From: Gemmatimonadota bacterium
GTDB taxonomy: Bacteria; Gemmatimonadota; Gemmatimonadetes; Gemmatimonadales; GWC2-71-9
Assembly (NCBI GenBank): GCA_029884275.1
Contig: JAOUIC010000086.1
Span: forward strand, 1-6,996
DNA length: 6,996 bases
Reading direction: 5' to 3'
Below are positions 1-6,237 of this stretch, piece by piece. The position numbers were made by a program, and so were the translations under genes. Under the pieces are notes generated by a model. The model was not told the origin of the DNA. It saw only the letters and a program-made list of their open reading frames with translations, and made no database searches. Numbering within the stretch: position 1 is the first letter of the stretch; each line of letters opens with the position of its first letter.

Positions 1-2019
1 GCGCCGGACCGGCGCGTCCAGCCACTCGAAGGCCTCGTCGGCGATCCGGGCGGCGATCTCGGCGCCATACCCCCACGAAAGCGAATCCTCGTAGGCCACG
101 ATCACCCGGCTGGTCTTCCGGACCGAGCCGAACACCATCTCCCAGTCCACCGGCGATAGCGTGCGCAGGTCGATCACCTCGACGGCGAGCTCGTGGCTCT
201 GCTCGACCTCCTTGGCGGCCACCAGCGCGCGCTGCACCACGGCGCCATAGGTGATGACCGTGACGTCGGTACCCTCCCGCACCCGCCGGGCCTTGCCGAA
301 GGGGATCATGAAGCCCGGACCGGGGTTCGGCGCCTTGTTGTAGGTCTGGCGGTAGAGGTGCTTGTGCTCCAGGAAGAGCACCGGGTCCTCGCAGCGGATG
401 GCGGTGCGCAGGAGCCCGTTGGCGTCGAGCGCGGTCGCGGGGCAGACCACCCTGAGGCCCGGCACGCCGGTGAACACCGCGGCGCCAGTCTGGGAGTGAT
501 AGACTGCCCCGCCCTTGAGGTAGCCGCCGTAGGTCACGCGGATGACGACCGGCGAGGCGAAGGCGTTATTGGACCGCCAGCGCATGACCGCGAGCTCGTT
601 GCGGATCTGCATGTACGCCGGCCAGATGTAGTCGAAGAACTGGATCTCCACCACCGGCTTGAGCCCCCGCGTGGCGAGCCCGACTGCGCGGCCGACGATG
701 TTCGCTTCCGCCAGTGGGCTGTTGTAGACCCGGTCGCTGCCGTAGGCCCGCTGCAGCCCCCAGGTGACCTTGAACACACCGCCCTTCCCCTTCACCTGGC
801 CGAGGCACGCCTCGCGGGTGGCGTCGGCGACATCCTCACCGAAGATCACGATCCTGGGATCGCGGGCCATCTCGTCCCTGAGGCAGACGTTGAGCAGGTC
901 CACCATCGTGGTCGGGTCGCCGGTGAAGCGGGGATCGTCCTCGGTGTCGAACTGCTCCGAGGTCGGGTCCACATCGGGGGAATAGACGTACTGGTAGATC
1001 GTGTCGGTGGCGGGCTGGGGCGAGGCGAGGGCGGTGTCGATGGCAATGGCCAGCTCGTCCTCGACCTGCTTCCGGATCGCCTCGAGCTCACCCTCCGTCG
1101 CCATGCCCTGGTCCAGCAGGTAGCGGGGGAACCGGTTGAGCGGGTCGCGCTCGGCGTCCGCCTCGCGCTCGGCGGCGGGACGATAGAGCACCTCGTCGTC
1201 CGACAGCGAATGGCTGTAAGGCCGGATCACGTGGGCATGGACCAGCGCCGGCCCCTTCCGGGAGCGGCAGTATTCGACGGCACGCTGCAGCGTGTCGTAG
1301 GACGCCACCGGATCACAGCCGTCCACCTCCTCGATGAACAGGCCGGGGAAGCTGGCCACCAGCTTCGAGATCGATCCGCCGGGTGTGTTCACCTCGACCG
1401 GAACCGAAATGGCGTAGCCGTTGTCCTCGATCACGAAGACCACCGGCAGCTTGAGGTTGCAGGCGCTGCTGAGCGATTCCCAGAACTCGCCCTCGCTGGT
1501 GGTGCCGTCGCCGGAGGAGACGAACACGACTTCGTCGCCATGCGGCCCGGTCACCGCGTCCGCCATCCCCTGCACCCGGCTGTACCTGAGCCAGGCCTCG
1601 GCGCAGCCCACCGCCTGCAGGAACTGGGTCCCGGTCGGGCTCGAGGAGCTGACGATGTTGAGCTCCTTGTGCCCGAAATGCGACGGCATCTGGCGTCCGC
1701 CGGAGTTCGGGTCGTCGGCCGCGGCGACGGCCGAGAGCAGCATCTCGGTCGGGGTCATGCCGAGACCGAGGCAGAGGGCGCGGTCGCGGTAGTAGGTGTA
1801 GAACCAGTCGTGGCCGGGCCGGAAGACCTTCGAGGCCGCTGCAAGCACGGCCTCGTGTCCGGCACCAGAGATCTGGAAGAAGATCTTGTTCTGGCGCTTG
1901 AGCTGGATCTCCCGGTCGTCGATCCGGCGGGAGAGCACGATCAGTCGATAGATGTCCAGCAGGTCGGCCTTGCCCAGGGTTCGGGCGGCCTTCGGGGAGG
2001 TGCGGGCGCGGGTAGCCAT
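1..2019 (-). CDS. 2-oxoacid dehydrogenase E1, alpha and beta subunits fused (3' end beyond window)
   Basis: Thiamine-diphosphate-dependent E1 that decarboxylates a 2-oxoacid and transfers the acyl group to lipoyl-E2; a branched-chain (2-oxoisovalerate) or pyruvate-type substrate is likely but not decided by the sequence. I read 673 open codons with no stop. Residues ~20-330 form the alpha part: KRQNKIFFQISGAGHEA (41-57), the TPP/Mg motif GDGTTSEG at 170-177 closing with EDNGYA at 199-204, and a loop with YSHSLSDDEVLYR (268-280). After an acidic linker (~345-370), the beta part has FGEDVAD (393-399), YNSPLAEANIVG (432-443), YHSQ (507-510), GLRVVCPATA (521-530) and the start of the transketolase C-terminal domain (~573 on). 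Fused E1 proteins are commonly somewhat longer, so only a short tail should be missing. Start: ATG at 2019 has GGAG 14 nt upstream; an in-frame ATG at 2076 would add 19 residues but has no ribosome binding site. E2 and E3 are not in the window. Confidence 0.93.
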   Translation of the reverse strand, partial: MATRARTSPKAARTLGKADLLDIYRLIVLSRRIDDREIQLKRQNKIFFQISGAGHEAVLAAASKVFRPGHDWFYTYYRDRALCLGLGMTPTEMLLSAVAAADDPNSGGRQMPSHFGHKELNIVSSSSPTGTQFLQAVGCAEAWLRYSRVQGMADAVTGPHGDEVVFVSSGDGTTSEGEFWESLSSACNLKLPVVFVIEDNGYAISVPVEVNTPGGSISKLVASFPGLFIEEVDGCDPVASYDTLQRAVEYCRSRKGPALVHAHVIRPYSHSLSDDEVLYRPAAEREADAERDPLNRFPRYLLDQGMATEGELEAIRKQVEDELAIAIDTALASPQPATDTIYQYVYSPDVDPTSEQFDTEDDPRFTGDPTTMVDLLNVCLRDEMARDPRIVIFGEDVADATREACLGQVKGKGGVFKVTWGLQRAYGSDRVYNSPLAEANIVGRAVGLATRGLKPVVEIQFFDYIWPAYMQIRNELAVMRWRSNNAFASPVVIRVTYGGYLKGGAVYHSQTGAAVFTGVPGLRVVCPATALDANGLLRTAIRCEDPVLFLEHKHLYRQTYNKAPNPGPGFMIPFGKARRVREGTDVTVITYGAVVQRALVAAKEVEQSHELAVEVIDLRTLSPVDWEMVFGSVRKTSRVIVAYEDSLSWGYGAEIAARIADEAFEWLDAPVRR

Positions 2020-2042
2020 GGCTGAAAAATCGTCTCCGCGGG

Positions 2043-2066
2043 CCCCGGACGGTAGGGCCGTCGGGG
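2043..2066 (-). other. Hairpin in the leader of the E1 gene
   Basis: On the plus strand CCCCGGACGG (2043-2052) pairs with CCGTCGGGG (2058-2066), giving nine base pairs with one bulged G and a five-base loop. It lies between the amidohydrolase stop and the chosen E1 start, and between the two candidate E1 starts. On the minus strand a T5 run follows only after 13 bases, so it does not have the shape of a standard intrinsic terminator. It could instead be an mRNA stability or processing element. Confidence 0.35.
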
Positions 2067-2085
2067 GAGTGGTCATGCGCCGGAA

Positions 2086-3747
2086 TCAGGGACTCGACTG
2101 GTAGCCGATCTCGCCTCCGACGATGGTGGCGCGAATCTGCACGGTGGCGATCTCCTCCGGCGGAATCGCGAACAGGTCCTTCTCCAGCAGCACCAGGTCG
2201 GCGCGGCAGCCCGGTTTGATCACCCCGCGCGTCCCCTCCGCGAAGACGCCGTAGGCGTTGGCGCCGGTATACGCATTCAGTGCCTCGTCCAGCGTGATCT
2301 TCTGCTCCGGGATCCATCCGCCGGGGTTCTTGTCATCCAGGGTCCTGCGCGTGACGGCGGCGTAGATGCCGAGGATCGGGTCGATCGGGGCCACGTTCCA
2401 GTCGGACCCGAAGTTCAGGTGGGCCCCGCGGTCGATCAACGACCGGAAGACGTAGCTGTTCACCACCCGGGGACCGAGCCGTTTCCCCGCCCAGCGGCCG
2501 TCGTCGATGATGTGGAACGGGTGCATCGCGGCGATGACGCCCTGTGCCGCGATGCGCTCGACCTCCGCCGGCCGGAGATGCTGGGCGTGCTCGATGCGGA
2601 ACCGGCGGTCACGCGCGCCGTGGGCTTGCGCCACGCTGTCGAAGATGTCGAGCAGGACGGCGTTGGCCCGCTCTCCGATGGCGTGGATCGCCACCTGGAG
2701 CCCGGCCGAATCCGCCGCCCCGATCCAGGCCGCGACGCTGTCGCGGTTGGTGGTCTCGAGGCCTGTGGTGGAGGGATCGTCCGCATAGGGCTCGAAGAAG
2801 AGGGCGGTGGTGGAACCCAGCGAGCCATCCATGTACCCCTTCACGCCGGCGAGTCGGACCCAGTCGTCGCCCGGGCCATTCCTGGCGACGCTGTCAGCCA
2901 CGCGGCGCCACCCGTCCAATGAGGGAAAGAGCGCCACCCGGAGGCCGAGTGAGCCGCCCTGCTTCGCACGGAGGATGGCCGCCACCTCGGCCCATCCAGC
3001 GCTGACGAACGCGACCGCGGTGACGCCCTTCGAGAGCGCGTAGCTGGTCGCCCGCGCGAGGGCGGCATCCTGCTGCGCCGCGCTCGGTGCCGGCATCGCG
3101 GCATAGACGGGCCCCATGGCCTCGTCCTTGAGCAGGCCGGTCGGCTCGCCGGTCTTCGGATCGCGCACGATGAGCCCCCCGGCAATGTCCTTCGTCGCCC
3201 GGGTGACCCCCGCCGCCTTGAGCGCGAGGCTGTTGGCCACACCCATGTGGCCGTCGAGCCGGGAGACGAAGACCGGATTGTTGGGGGTGACGGAGTCGAA
3301 CCACTCCTTCTGCGGCAGCGGCGCGTCGGGCCAGTTCTCGTGGTCCCAGTCGCCACCGACGATCCACTCGCCCGGCTGCCGCTCACTGGCGTAGGCCCTG
3401 AGCCGGCCGGTGAACTCTTCGGGCGTCCTGGCGTCGCGCAGGTCCACGCTCGAGAGCTGGAATCCGCCGGAGAGGAGGTGAACGTGGTTGTCCATGAAGC
3501 CGGGGGTGACCAGCGCCCCACCGTTGTCCAGCACCTGGGTGTTCGGCCCGCGGAGCCGGTCCACATCCCCGCGCGCACCGACGACGATGATGGTGTCGCC
3601 CCGTGTCGCGACGGCCTCTGCCCATGGGCGGGTCGAGTCGCCGGTCCAGACCTTCCCGTAGATCAGGAGGTCGGCAGGCGGGGACGGCGGGGAACAAGCA
3701 ACGGCAAGGACGGTGAGGACGGTAGCGACGGTAGGACGAGTCACCAT
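2086..3747 (-). CDS. Exported amidohydrolase family protein (Amidohydro_3, YtcJ-like)
   Basis: Metal-dependent amidohydrolase of 553 residues, close to the usual 530-600 for this group, whose natural substrates are mostly unknown. The N-terminus is a short hydrophobic signal ending LAVAC, so Cys18 may be lipidated and the enzyme anchored outside the cytoplasmic membrane; the lipobox is imperfect (Ala at -3). Family hallmarks in order: beta-sandwich start ADLLIYGKVWTGD (25-37), metal-binding NHVH (87-90), LDGHMGVAN (164-172), VKGYMDGSLGSTTAL (302-316) with the conserved Lys304, IHAIGERAN (354-362), RIEHAQHL (384-391), FGSDWNVAPIDP (447-458) with metal-ligand Asp449, and a C-terminal strand GCRADLVLLEKD (513-524). 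The start ATG lies 1 nt after the stop of the upstream small gene, with AAGGGAG six bases before it. Downstream comes E1, 66 nt after the stop if E1 starts at 2019. Family is secure; substrate is not. Confidence 0.93.
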   Translation of the reverse strand: MVTRPTVATVLTVLAVACSPPSPPADLLIYGKVWTGDSTRPWAEAVATRGDTIIVVGARGDVDRLRGPNTQVLDNGGALVTPGFMDNHVHLLSGGFQLSSVDLRDARTPEEFTGRLRAYASERQPGEWIVGGDWDHENWPDAPLPQKEWFDSVTPNNPVFVSRLDGHMGVANSLALKAAGVTRATKDIAGGLIVRDPKTGEPTGLLKDEAMGPVYAAMPAPSAAQQDAALARATSYALSKGVTAVAFVSAGWAEVAAILRAKQGGSLGLRVALFPSLDGWRRVADSVARNGPGDDWVRLAGVKGYMDGSLGSTTALFFEPYADDPSTTGLETTNRDSVAAWIGAADSAGLQVAIHAIGERANAVLLDIFDSVAQAHGARDRRFRIEHAQHLRPAEVERIAAQGVIAAMHPFHIIDDGRWAGKRLGPRVVNSYVFRSLIDRGAHLNFGSDWNVAPIDPILGIYAAVTRRTLDDKNPGGWIPEQKITLDEALNAYTGANAYGVFAEGTRGVIKPGCRADLVLLEKDLFAIPPEEIATVQIRATIVGGEIGYQSSP

Positions 3748-3748
3748 C

Positions 3749-3946
3749 TCAGGCTCCCTTGCCGATCTGGGGCCGGGCGGCGAGCAGGTCCCGGATGTCG
3801 CACAGGACCTCGAGCATGAGCTGGTCCCGCTGATAGCCGGCGTCGAGTTCCTCCATCCGGTGTGGCAGCTGGGTCTTCCGGGCGCGCTCGTACTGCTCGC
3901 GGTAGGTCTGCTCGAGGTTCGACAGGATGTGATCGCGGGGGCGCAT
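3749..3946 (-). CDS. Small charged helical protein of unknown function (65 aa)
   Basis: I do not recognise this protein. It has 65 residues, is rich in Glu, Arg, Gln and Leu, lacks signal peptide or membrane segments, and should be almost entirely helical. Stretches such as NLEQTYREQYERARKTQ (10-26) and RDQLMLEVLCDIRDLLA (40-56) look amphipathic, so a small helical hairpin or oligomer is plausible. Support for coding: 60 of 65 codons end in G or C, matching the neighbours; its TGA is one base from the amidohydrolase ATG; and its tail carries that gene's ribosome binding site. The open frame continues far upstream, but that part is the antisense shadow of the divergent peptidase. ATG 3946 is chosen because the protein-like sequence begins there. 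An in-frame ATG at 4027 would add 27 Pro/Arg/Gly-rich residues spanning the tandem hairpins. Neither start has a good ribosome binding site. Confidence 0.7.
   Translation of the reverse strand: MRPRDHILSNLEQTYREQYERARKTQLPHRMEELDAGYQRDQLMLEVLCDIRDLLAARPQIGKGA
3754..3760 (-). promoter_or_regulatory. Ribosome binding site of the amidohydrolase, inside the upstream small gene
   Basis: AAGGGAG on the minus strand sits six bases before the ATG at 3747 and lies within the last codons of the 65-residue gene. It fixes the amidohydrolase start. With the TGA-G-ATG junction, it suggests that ribosomes finishing the small gene re-initiate on the amidohydrolase. Confidence 0.75.
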
Positions 3947-4072
3947 GGGGACTCTGGGCGCAGGGAACCGGATGCGGGCGACCACCGGGGTCGCGGGGCG
4001 ACCGCCAGGGTCGCCCTTACTGGGCATGCGAGACGGCATGTAGCTTATAGCGTCCCTCCCCATCCGGCTACC
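3947..4072. promoter_or_regulatory. Divergent intergenic region between the two transcription units
   Basis: These 126 bases separate the small gene/amidohydrolase/E1 unit (minus) from the peptidase/SDR unit (plus), so promoters for both should lie here. The only AT-rich patch is at 4041-4050. Read on the minus strand it gives TATAAG (4044-4049), one base from the -10 consensus. Read on the plus strand it gives TATAGC (4046-4051). No convincing -35 is visible on either strand, and this phylum's promoters may differ. If transcription to the left starts near 4038, the leader of the small gene would carry both tandem hairpins at 3978-4016. Confidence 0.45.
3978..4016. repeat. Two tandem perfect inverted repeats (GCGACC/GGTCGC arms)
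   Basis: The first repeat pairs GCGACC (3978-3983) with GGTCGC (3989-3994) around a five-base loop. The second pairs GGGCGACC (3996-4003) with GGTCGCCC (4009-4016), also around five bases. All four arms share the same GCGACC/GGTCGC core, so the second arm of the first repeat can also pair with the first arm of the second. This allows two mutually exclusive folds. It may be a pair of operator sites for a dimeric regulator or an RNA switch in the leftward leader. Confidence 0.6.
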
Positions 4073-5281
4073 ATGCGATTGCTGCTCATCCCCGCGCTCG
4101 CCGCGCTGCTGGTCGCCCCCCTCGTCGCCCAGCAGCCGCGGGCGCGGGCCCTCGGTATTCCCTTCTCCGGCAGCCCGGGCCCGCTGAATGCGATCACCGA
4201 TGTCGCCGGGGTCGAGGTCGGCCAGGTCACGCTGAACCGCGGCAAGGGTCGGCTCGAGGTGGGGAAGGGCCCGGTGCGGACCGGCGTCACGGCTATCCTG
4301 CCGCGGGGCAAATCGAGCGACCCGGTGATGGCGGCCTGGTTCACGCTCAACGGCAATGGCGAGATGACCGGCACAACCTGGGTCGAGGAATCGGGTTTCA
4401 TGTGGGGCCCGGTGATGATCACCAATACGCTGAGCGTGGGCGTGGTGCGCGACGCGGTCCTCGAGTGGGCTATTACCCGCAAGTACGACGAGTTCCTCTG
4501 GGCGCTGCCAGTGGTGGCGGAGACCTGGGACGGCGGGCTCAACGACATCAAGGGGATGCACGTCACCCGCGAGCACGCTTTCAGGGCGCTCGACTCGGCG
4601 CGGAGCGGCCCCGTCGCCGAGGGCGGAGTGGGGGGTGGCACTGGCATGGTGTGCCACTCGTTCAAGGGAGGAATCGGCACCGCCTCGCGGCGGCTCTCCG
4701 ATGAGGCTGGCGGGCACACCGTCGGCGTGCTGGTGCAGTGCAACTACGGCGGCCGGCAGCGGCTCAGCATCGCCGGTGTCCCGGTGGGCCAGTCGCTGAA
4801 GGGGGCGGAACAATGCCTCACCCTTCCAGACCCGTCGGCAGCATGGCTTCGTAAGTTGCCGCGCTGCGGCAGCTCGACCACCGGGATGGGCGAGGGCGCG
4901 CGGCCGGAGATGGGTTCGATCATCGTGGTCGTGGCCACCGATGCGCCGCTGCTGCCGCACCAGCTCAAGCGGCTGGCAAAGCGGGTGTCGCTTGGCATCG
5001 GCCGGATGGGCGGGATCGGGGGCGACTCGTCGGGCGACATCTTCATCGCCTTCTCGACCGCCAACCCCGGCGCATCCGCCGACACCGCCGTGACGGTCCG
5101 GATGTGGCCCAACGAGAAGATCAACGGATTGTTCGAGGCGACGATTGACGCCACCGAGGAGGCGATCGTGAACGCGATGGTTGCAGCCGAGACCATGACC
5201 GGCGCCGACGGCTATCGGGTGCACGCGCTGCCGACCGGCCAGGTCGTGACGCTGCTCAAGCGGGCCGGGAGGATCAAGTGA
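4073..5281 (+). CDS. P1/S58 family self-cleaving aminopeptidase, DmpA-like, exported
   Basis: N-terminal-nucleophile peptidase of MEROPS family S58 (DmpA/BapA type). Characterised members remove N-terminal D-amino acids, L-amino acids or beta-amino acids from short peptides; which this one prefers cannot be told. The 402-residue precursor starts with a signal peptide (hydrophobic 2-18, probable cut near the LVAQQ at 17-21), after which ALGIPFSGSPGPLNAITDV opens the mature enzyme. Hallmarks: GVEVGQVTL (46-54), RTGVTAILPRG (69-79), NGNGEMTGT (93-101), GGGTGMVCHSFKGGIGTASR (187-206), VQCNYGGRQ (221-229), and EMGSIIVVVATDAPLLPHQL (279-298). Autocleavage is expected between Gly281 and Ser282, making Ser282 the N-terminal nucleophile of the small chain. 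The start is chosen for the signal peptide; the frame is open further upstream but that is antisense to the small gene. No ribosome binding site precedes the ATG. Its stop overlaps the SDR start by 4 nt, indicating an operon. Confidence 0.94.
   Translation: MRLLLIPALAALLVAPLVAQQPRARALGIPFSGSPGPLNAITDVAGVEVGQVTLNRGKGRLEVGKGPVRTGVTAILPRGKSSDPVMAAWFTLNGNGEMTGTTWVEESGFMWGPVMITNTLSVGVVRDAVLEWAITRKYDEFLWALPVVAETWDGGLNDIKGMHVTREHAFRALDSARSGPVAEGGVGGGTGMVCHSFKGGIGTASRRLSDEAGGHTVGVLVQCNYGGRQRLSIAGVPVGQSLKGAEQCLTLPDPSAAWLRKLPRCGSSTTGMGEGARPEMGSIIVVVATDAPLLPHQLKRLAKRVSLGIGRMGGIGGDSSGDIFIAFSTANPGASADTAVTVRMWPNEKINGLFEATIDATEEAIVNAMVAAETMTGADGYRVHALPTGQVVTLLKRAGRIK
5267..5272 (+). promoter_or_regulatory. 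Ribosome binding site deciding the GTG start of the SDR gene
   Basis: GGGAGG lies five bases before the GTG at 5278, inside the last codons of the peptidase gene. It supports the unusual GTG start and the four-base GTGA overlap with the peptidase stop, an arrangement typical of translational coupling. Confidence 0.75.
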
Positions 5282-6069
5282 CTGCCCCGCGGCCGGTGGC
5301 GCTGGTGACGGGCGCCTCGGGAGGGATCGGTCTCGAGCTGGCGCGGCTCTGCGCCAAGGGCGGGCACGACCTCATCCTGGTGGCGCGAAGCCGGGAGAAG
5401 TTGGAGGAGGTCGCGAAGTACCTCTCCGGCATGTACCGCATCCGCGCGGAGGTGATCGTCGCGGACCTGGCCCGGCCCGAGGCGCCGGCGGAGGTCCTGG
5501 CGGGGGTGGAGCGGCGGGGCATGGTGATCGACGTCCTGGTCAACAACGCCGGGGTCGGGCTGTGGGGGCTGTTCGGGCGGCAGGAGACCGAGCAGGTGCT
5601 CGGCATGCTGCAGCTCAACATCACGTCGCTCACCCACCTGACGCGGCTGGTCCTTCCGGGCATGGTGCACCGACGCAAGGGACGTATCCTCAATGTGGGA
5701 TCGGCCGCTGGATTCGCGCCGGGCCCACTGATGGCGGTGTATTACGGCACCAAGGCGTACGTGCTGCTCTTTTCCGAGGCGATCGCCAATGAACTCAAAG
5801 GCACAGGGGTGACGGTGACGGCCCTCTGCCCTGGCGTGGTGCCGACCGGCTTCAGAGAGGCGGCCGGACTGGGAGGAGGAGAGCCCCCGGCTGTGCCGGG
5901 GACGCTCTCCGCAGCGGATGTGGCGCGAATCGGCTATCGCGGCATGATGCGCGGCAAGCGGGTGGTGATTCCCGGCATCCCGGTGAAGCTGATGATCCAG
6001 GGTCTCCGGTTCGTGCCTCGATGGCTGGTGCTCCGGGTGGTGCGGAGATTCCAGGAGAAGCGTCAGTAG
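5278..6069 (+). CDS. Short-chain dehydrogenase/reductase (classical SDR)
   Basis: NAD(P)-dependent oxidoreductase of 263 residues with a single Rossmann domain. The cofactor motif TGASGGIG is at 11-18, ARSREKLE at 36-43 suggests NADP(H) through its Arg residues, VADLA is at 61-65, and the structural NNAG is at 89-92. The catalytic set is complete: Asn114, Ser142, Tyr155 and Lys159 (YYGTK), followed by CPGVVPTGF at 184-192. The C-terminal third has basic, hydrophobic helices (KLMIQGLRFVPRWLVLRVVRRF, split at about 237-258), as seen in SDRs that associate loosely with membranes and act on lipid-like substrates; that last point is inference. Substrate is unknown. It starts with GTG overlapping the peptidase stop and is preceded by a strong GGGAGG, so it is co-transcribed with the peptidase, although no shared pathway is evident. 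Confidence 0.93.
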   Translation: MTAPRPVALVTGASGGIGLELARLCAKGGHDLILVARSREKLEEVAKYLSGMYRIRAEVIVADLARPEAPAEVLAGVERRGMVIDVLVNNAGVGLWGLFGRQETEQVLGMLQLNITSLTHLTRLVLPGMVHRRKGRILNVGSAAGFAPGPLMAVYYGTKAYVLLFSEAIANELKGTGVTVTALCPGVVPTGFREAAGLGGGEPPAVPGTLSAADVARIGYRGMMRGKRVVIPGIPVKLMIQGLRFVPRWLVLRVVRRFQEKRQ

Positions 6070-6112
6070 GCTCGATGGAGGGTGCTGCGCCTGCTTTGCC
6101 GGGAGGACGAGA

Positions 6113-6190
6113 TCGGTCGGCGAAGGCGGCGAGCACAAGTTCATCATGCTGAATGAGTCCGCTGTTGCGCAGCCGCCCAGAGCCGACCGA
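6113..6190. repeat. Nested inverted repeat, possible structured RNA
   Basis: The outer arms TCGGTCGGC (6113-6121) and GCCGACCGA (6182-6190) pair perfectly over 9 bp. Just inside, GGCGGC (6125-6130) pairs perfectly with GCCGCC (6172-6177). Further scattered pairs (6131/6170, 6133-6135 with 6166-6168, 6138-6139 with 6162-6163) continue the same stem towards the centre, so the whole 78 bases can form one long imperfect hairpin. It fills most of the 168-base gap between the SDR stop and the MazG-type gene. No T tract follows on either strand, so it does not look like a simple intrinsic terminator. The rest of the gap (6070-6112 and 6191-6237) shows no ORF or clear promoter. Confidence 0.5.
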
Positions 6191-6228
6191 CTCGTCCGAC
6201 CCCATGCGATAAGAGTCCAATCCCAATC

Positions 6229-6233
6229 GGGAG
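6229..6233 (+). promoter_or_regulatory. Ribosome binding site of the MazG-type gene
   Basis: GGGAG ends four bases before the ATG at 6238, a slightly short but workable spacing. It supports this start, which also gives the expected N-terminus for the family. Confidence 0.55.
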
Positions 6234-6237
6234 TCCC

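Noticed and set aside
193..2025. 610-residue open frame on the plus strand
   Set aside because: It is the antisense shadow of the E1 gene. Its translation is His/Gly/Arg/Val-rich with no recognisable domain, while the minus strand carries all E1 motifs in order.
2024..2066. Intrinsic terminator after the amidohydrolase (hairpin followed by T5 on the minus strand)
   Set aside because: The T5 run begins 13 bases after the hairpin instead of directly after it, so the standard terminator geometry is missing.
2419..3819. Several plus-strand open frames opposite the amidohydrolase
   Set aside because: All are GC-rich shadows with low-complexity Arg/Ala/Pro/Gly translations; the minus strand carries the complete amidohydrolase.
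3978..4016. CRISPR-like repeat unit
   Set aside because: There are only two short palindromes with no spacer-length unique sequence between them and no cas genes.
3713..4072. Upstream in-frame extension of the peptidase on the plus strand
   Set aside because: It overlaps the small gene and the divergent region antisense; the signal peptide places the true start at 4073.
3947..5224. Upstream extension of the small minus-strand gene to a 491-residue protein
   Set aside because: The first ~370 residues are antisense to the DmpA-type peptidase and of shadow composition; only the last 65 residues look like protein.
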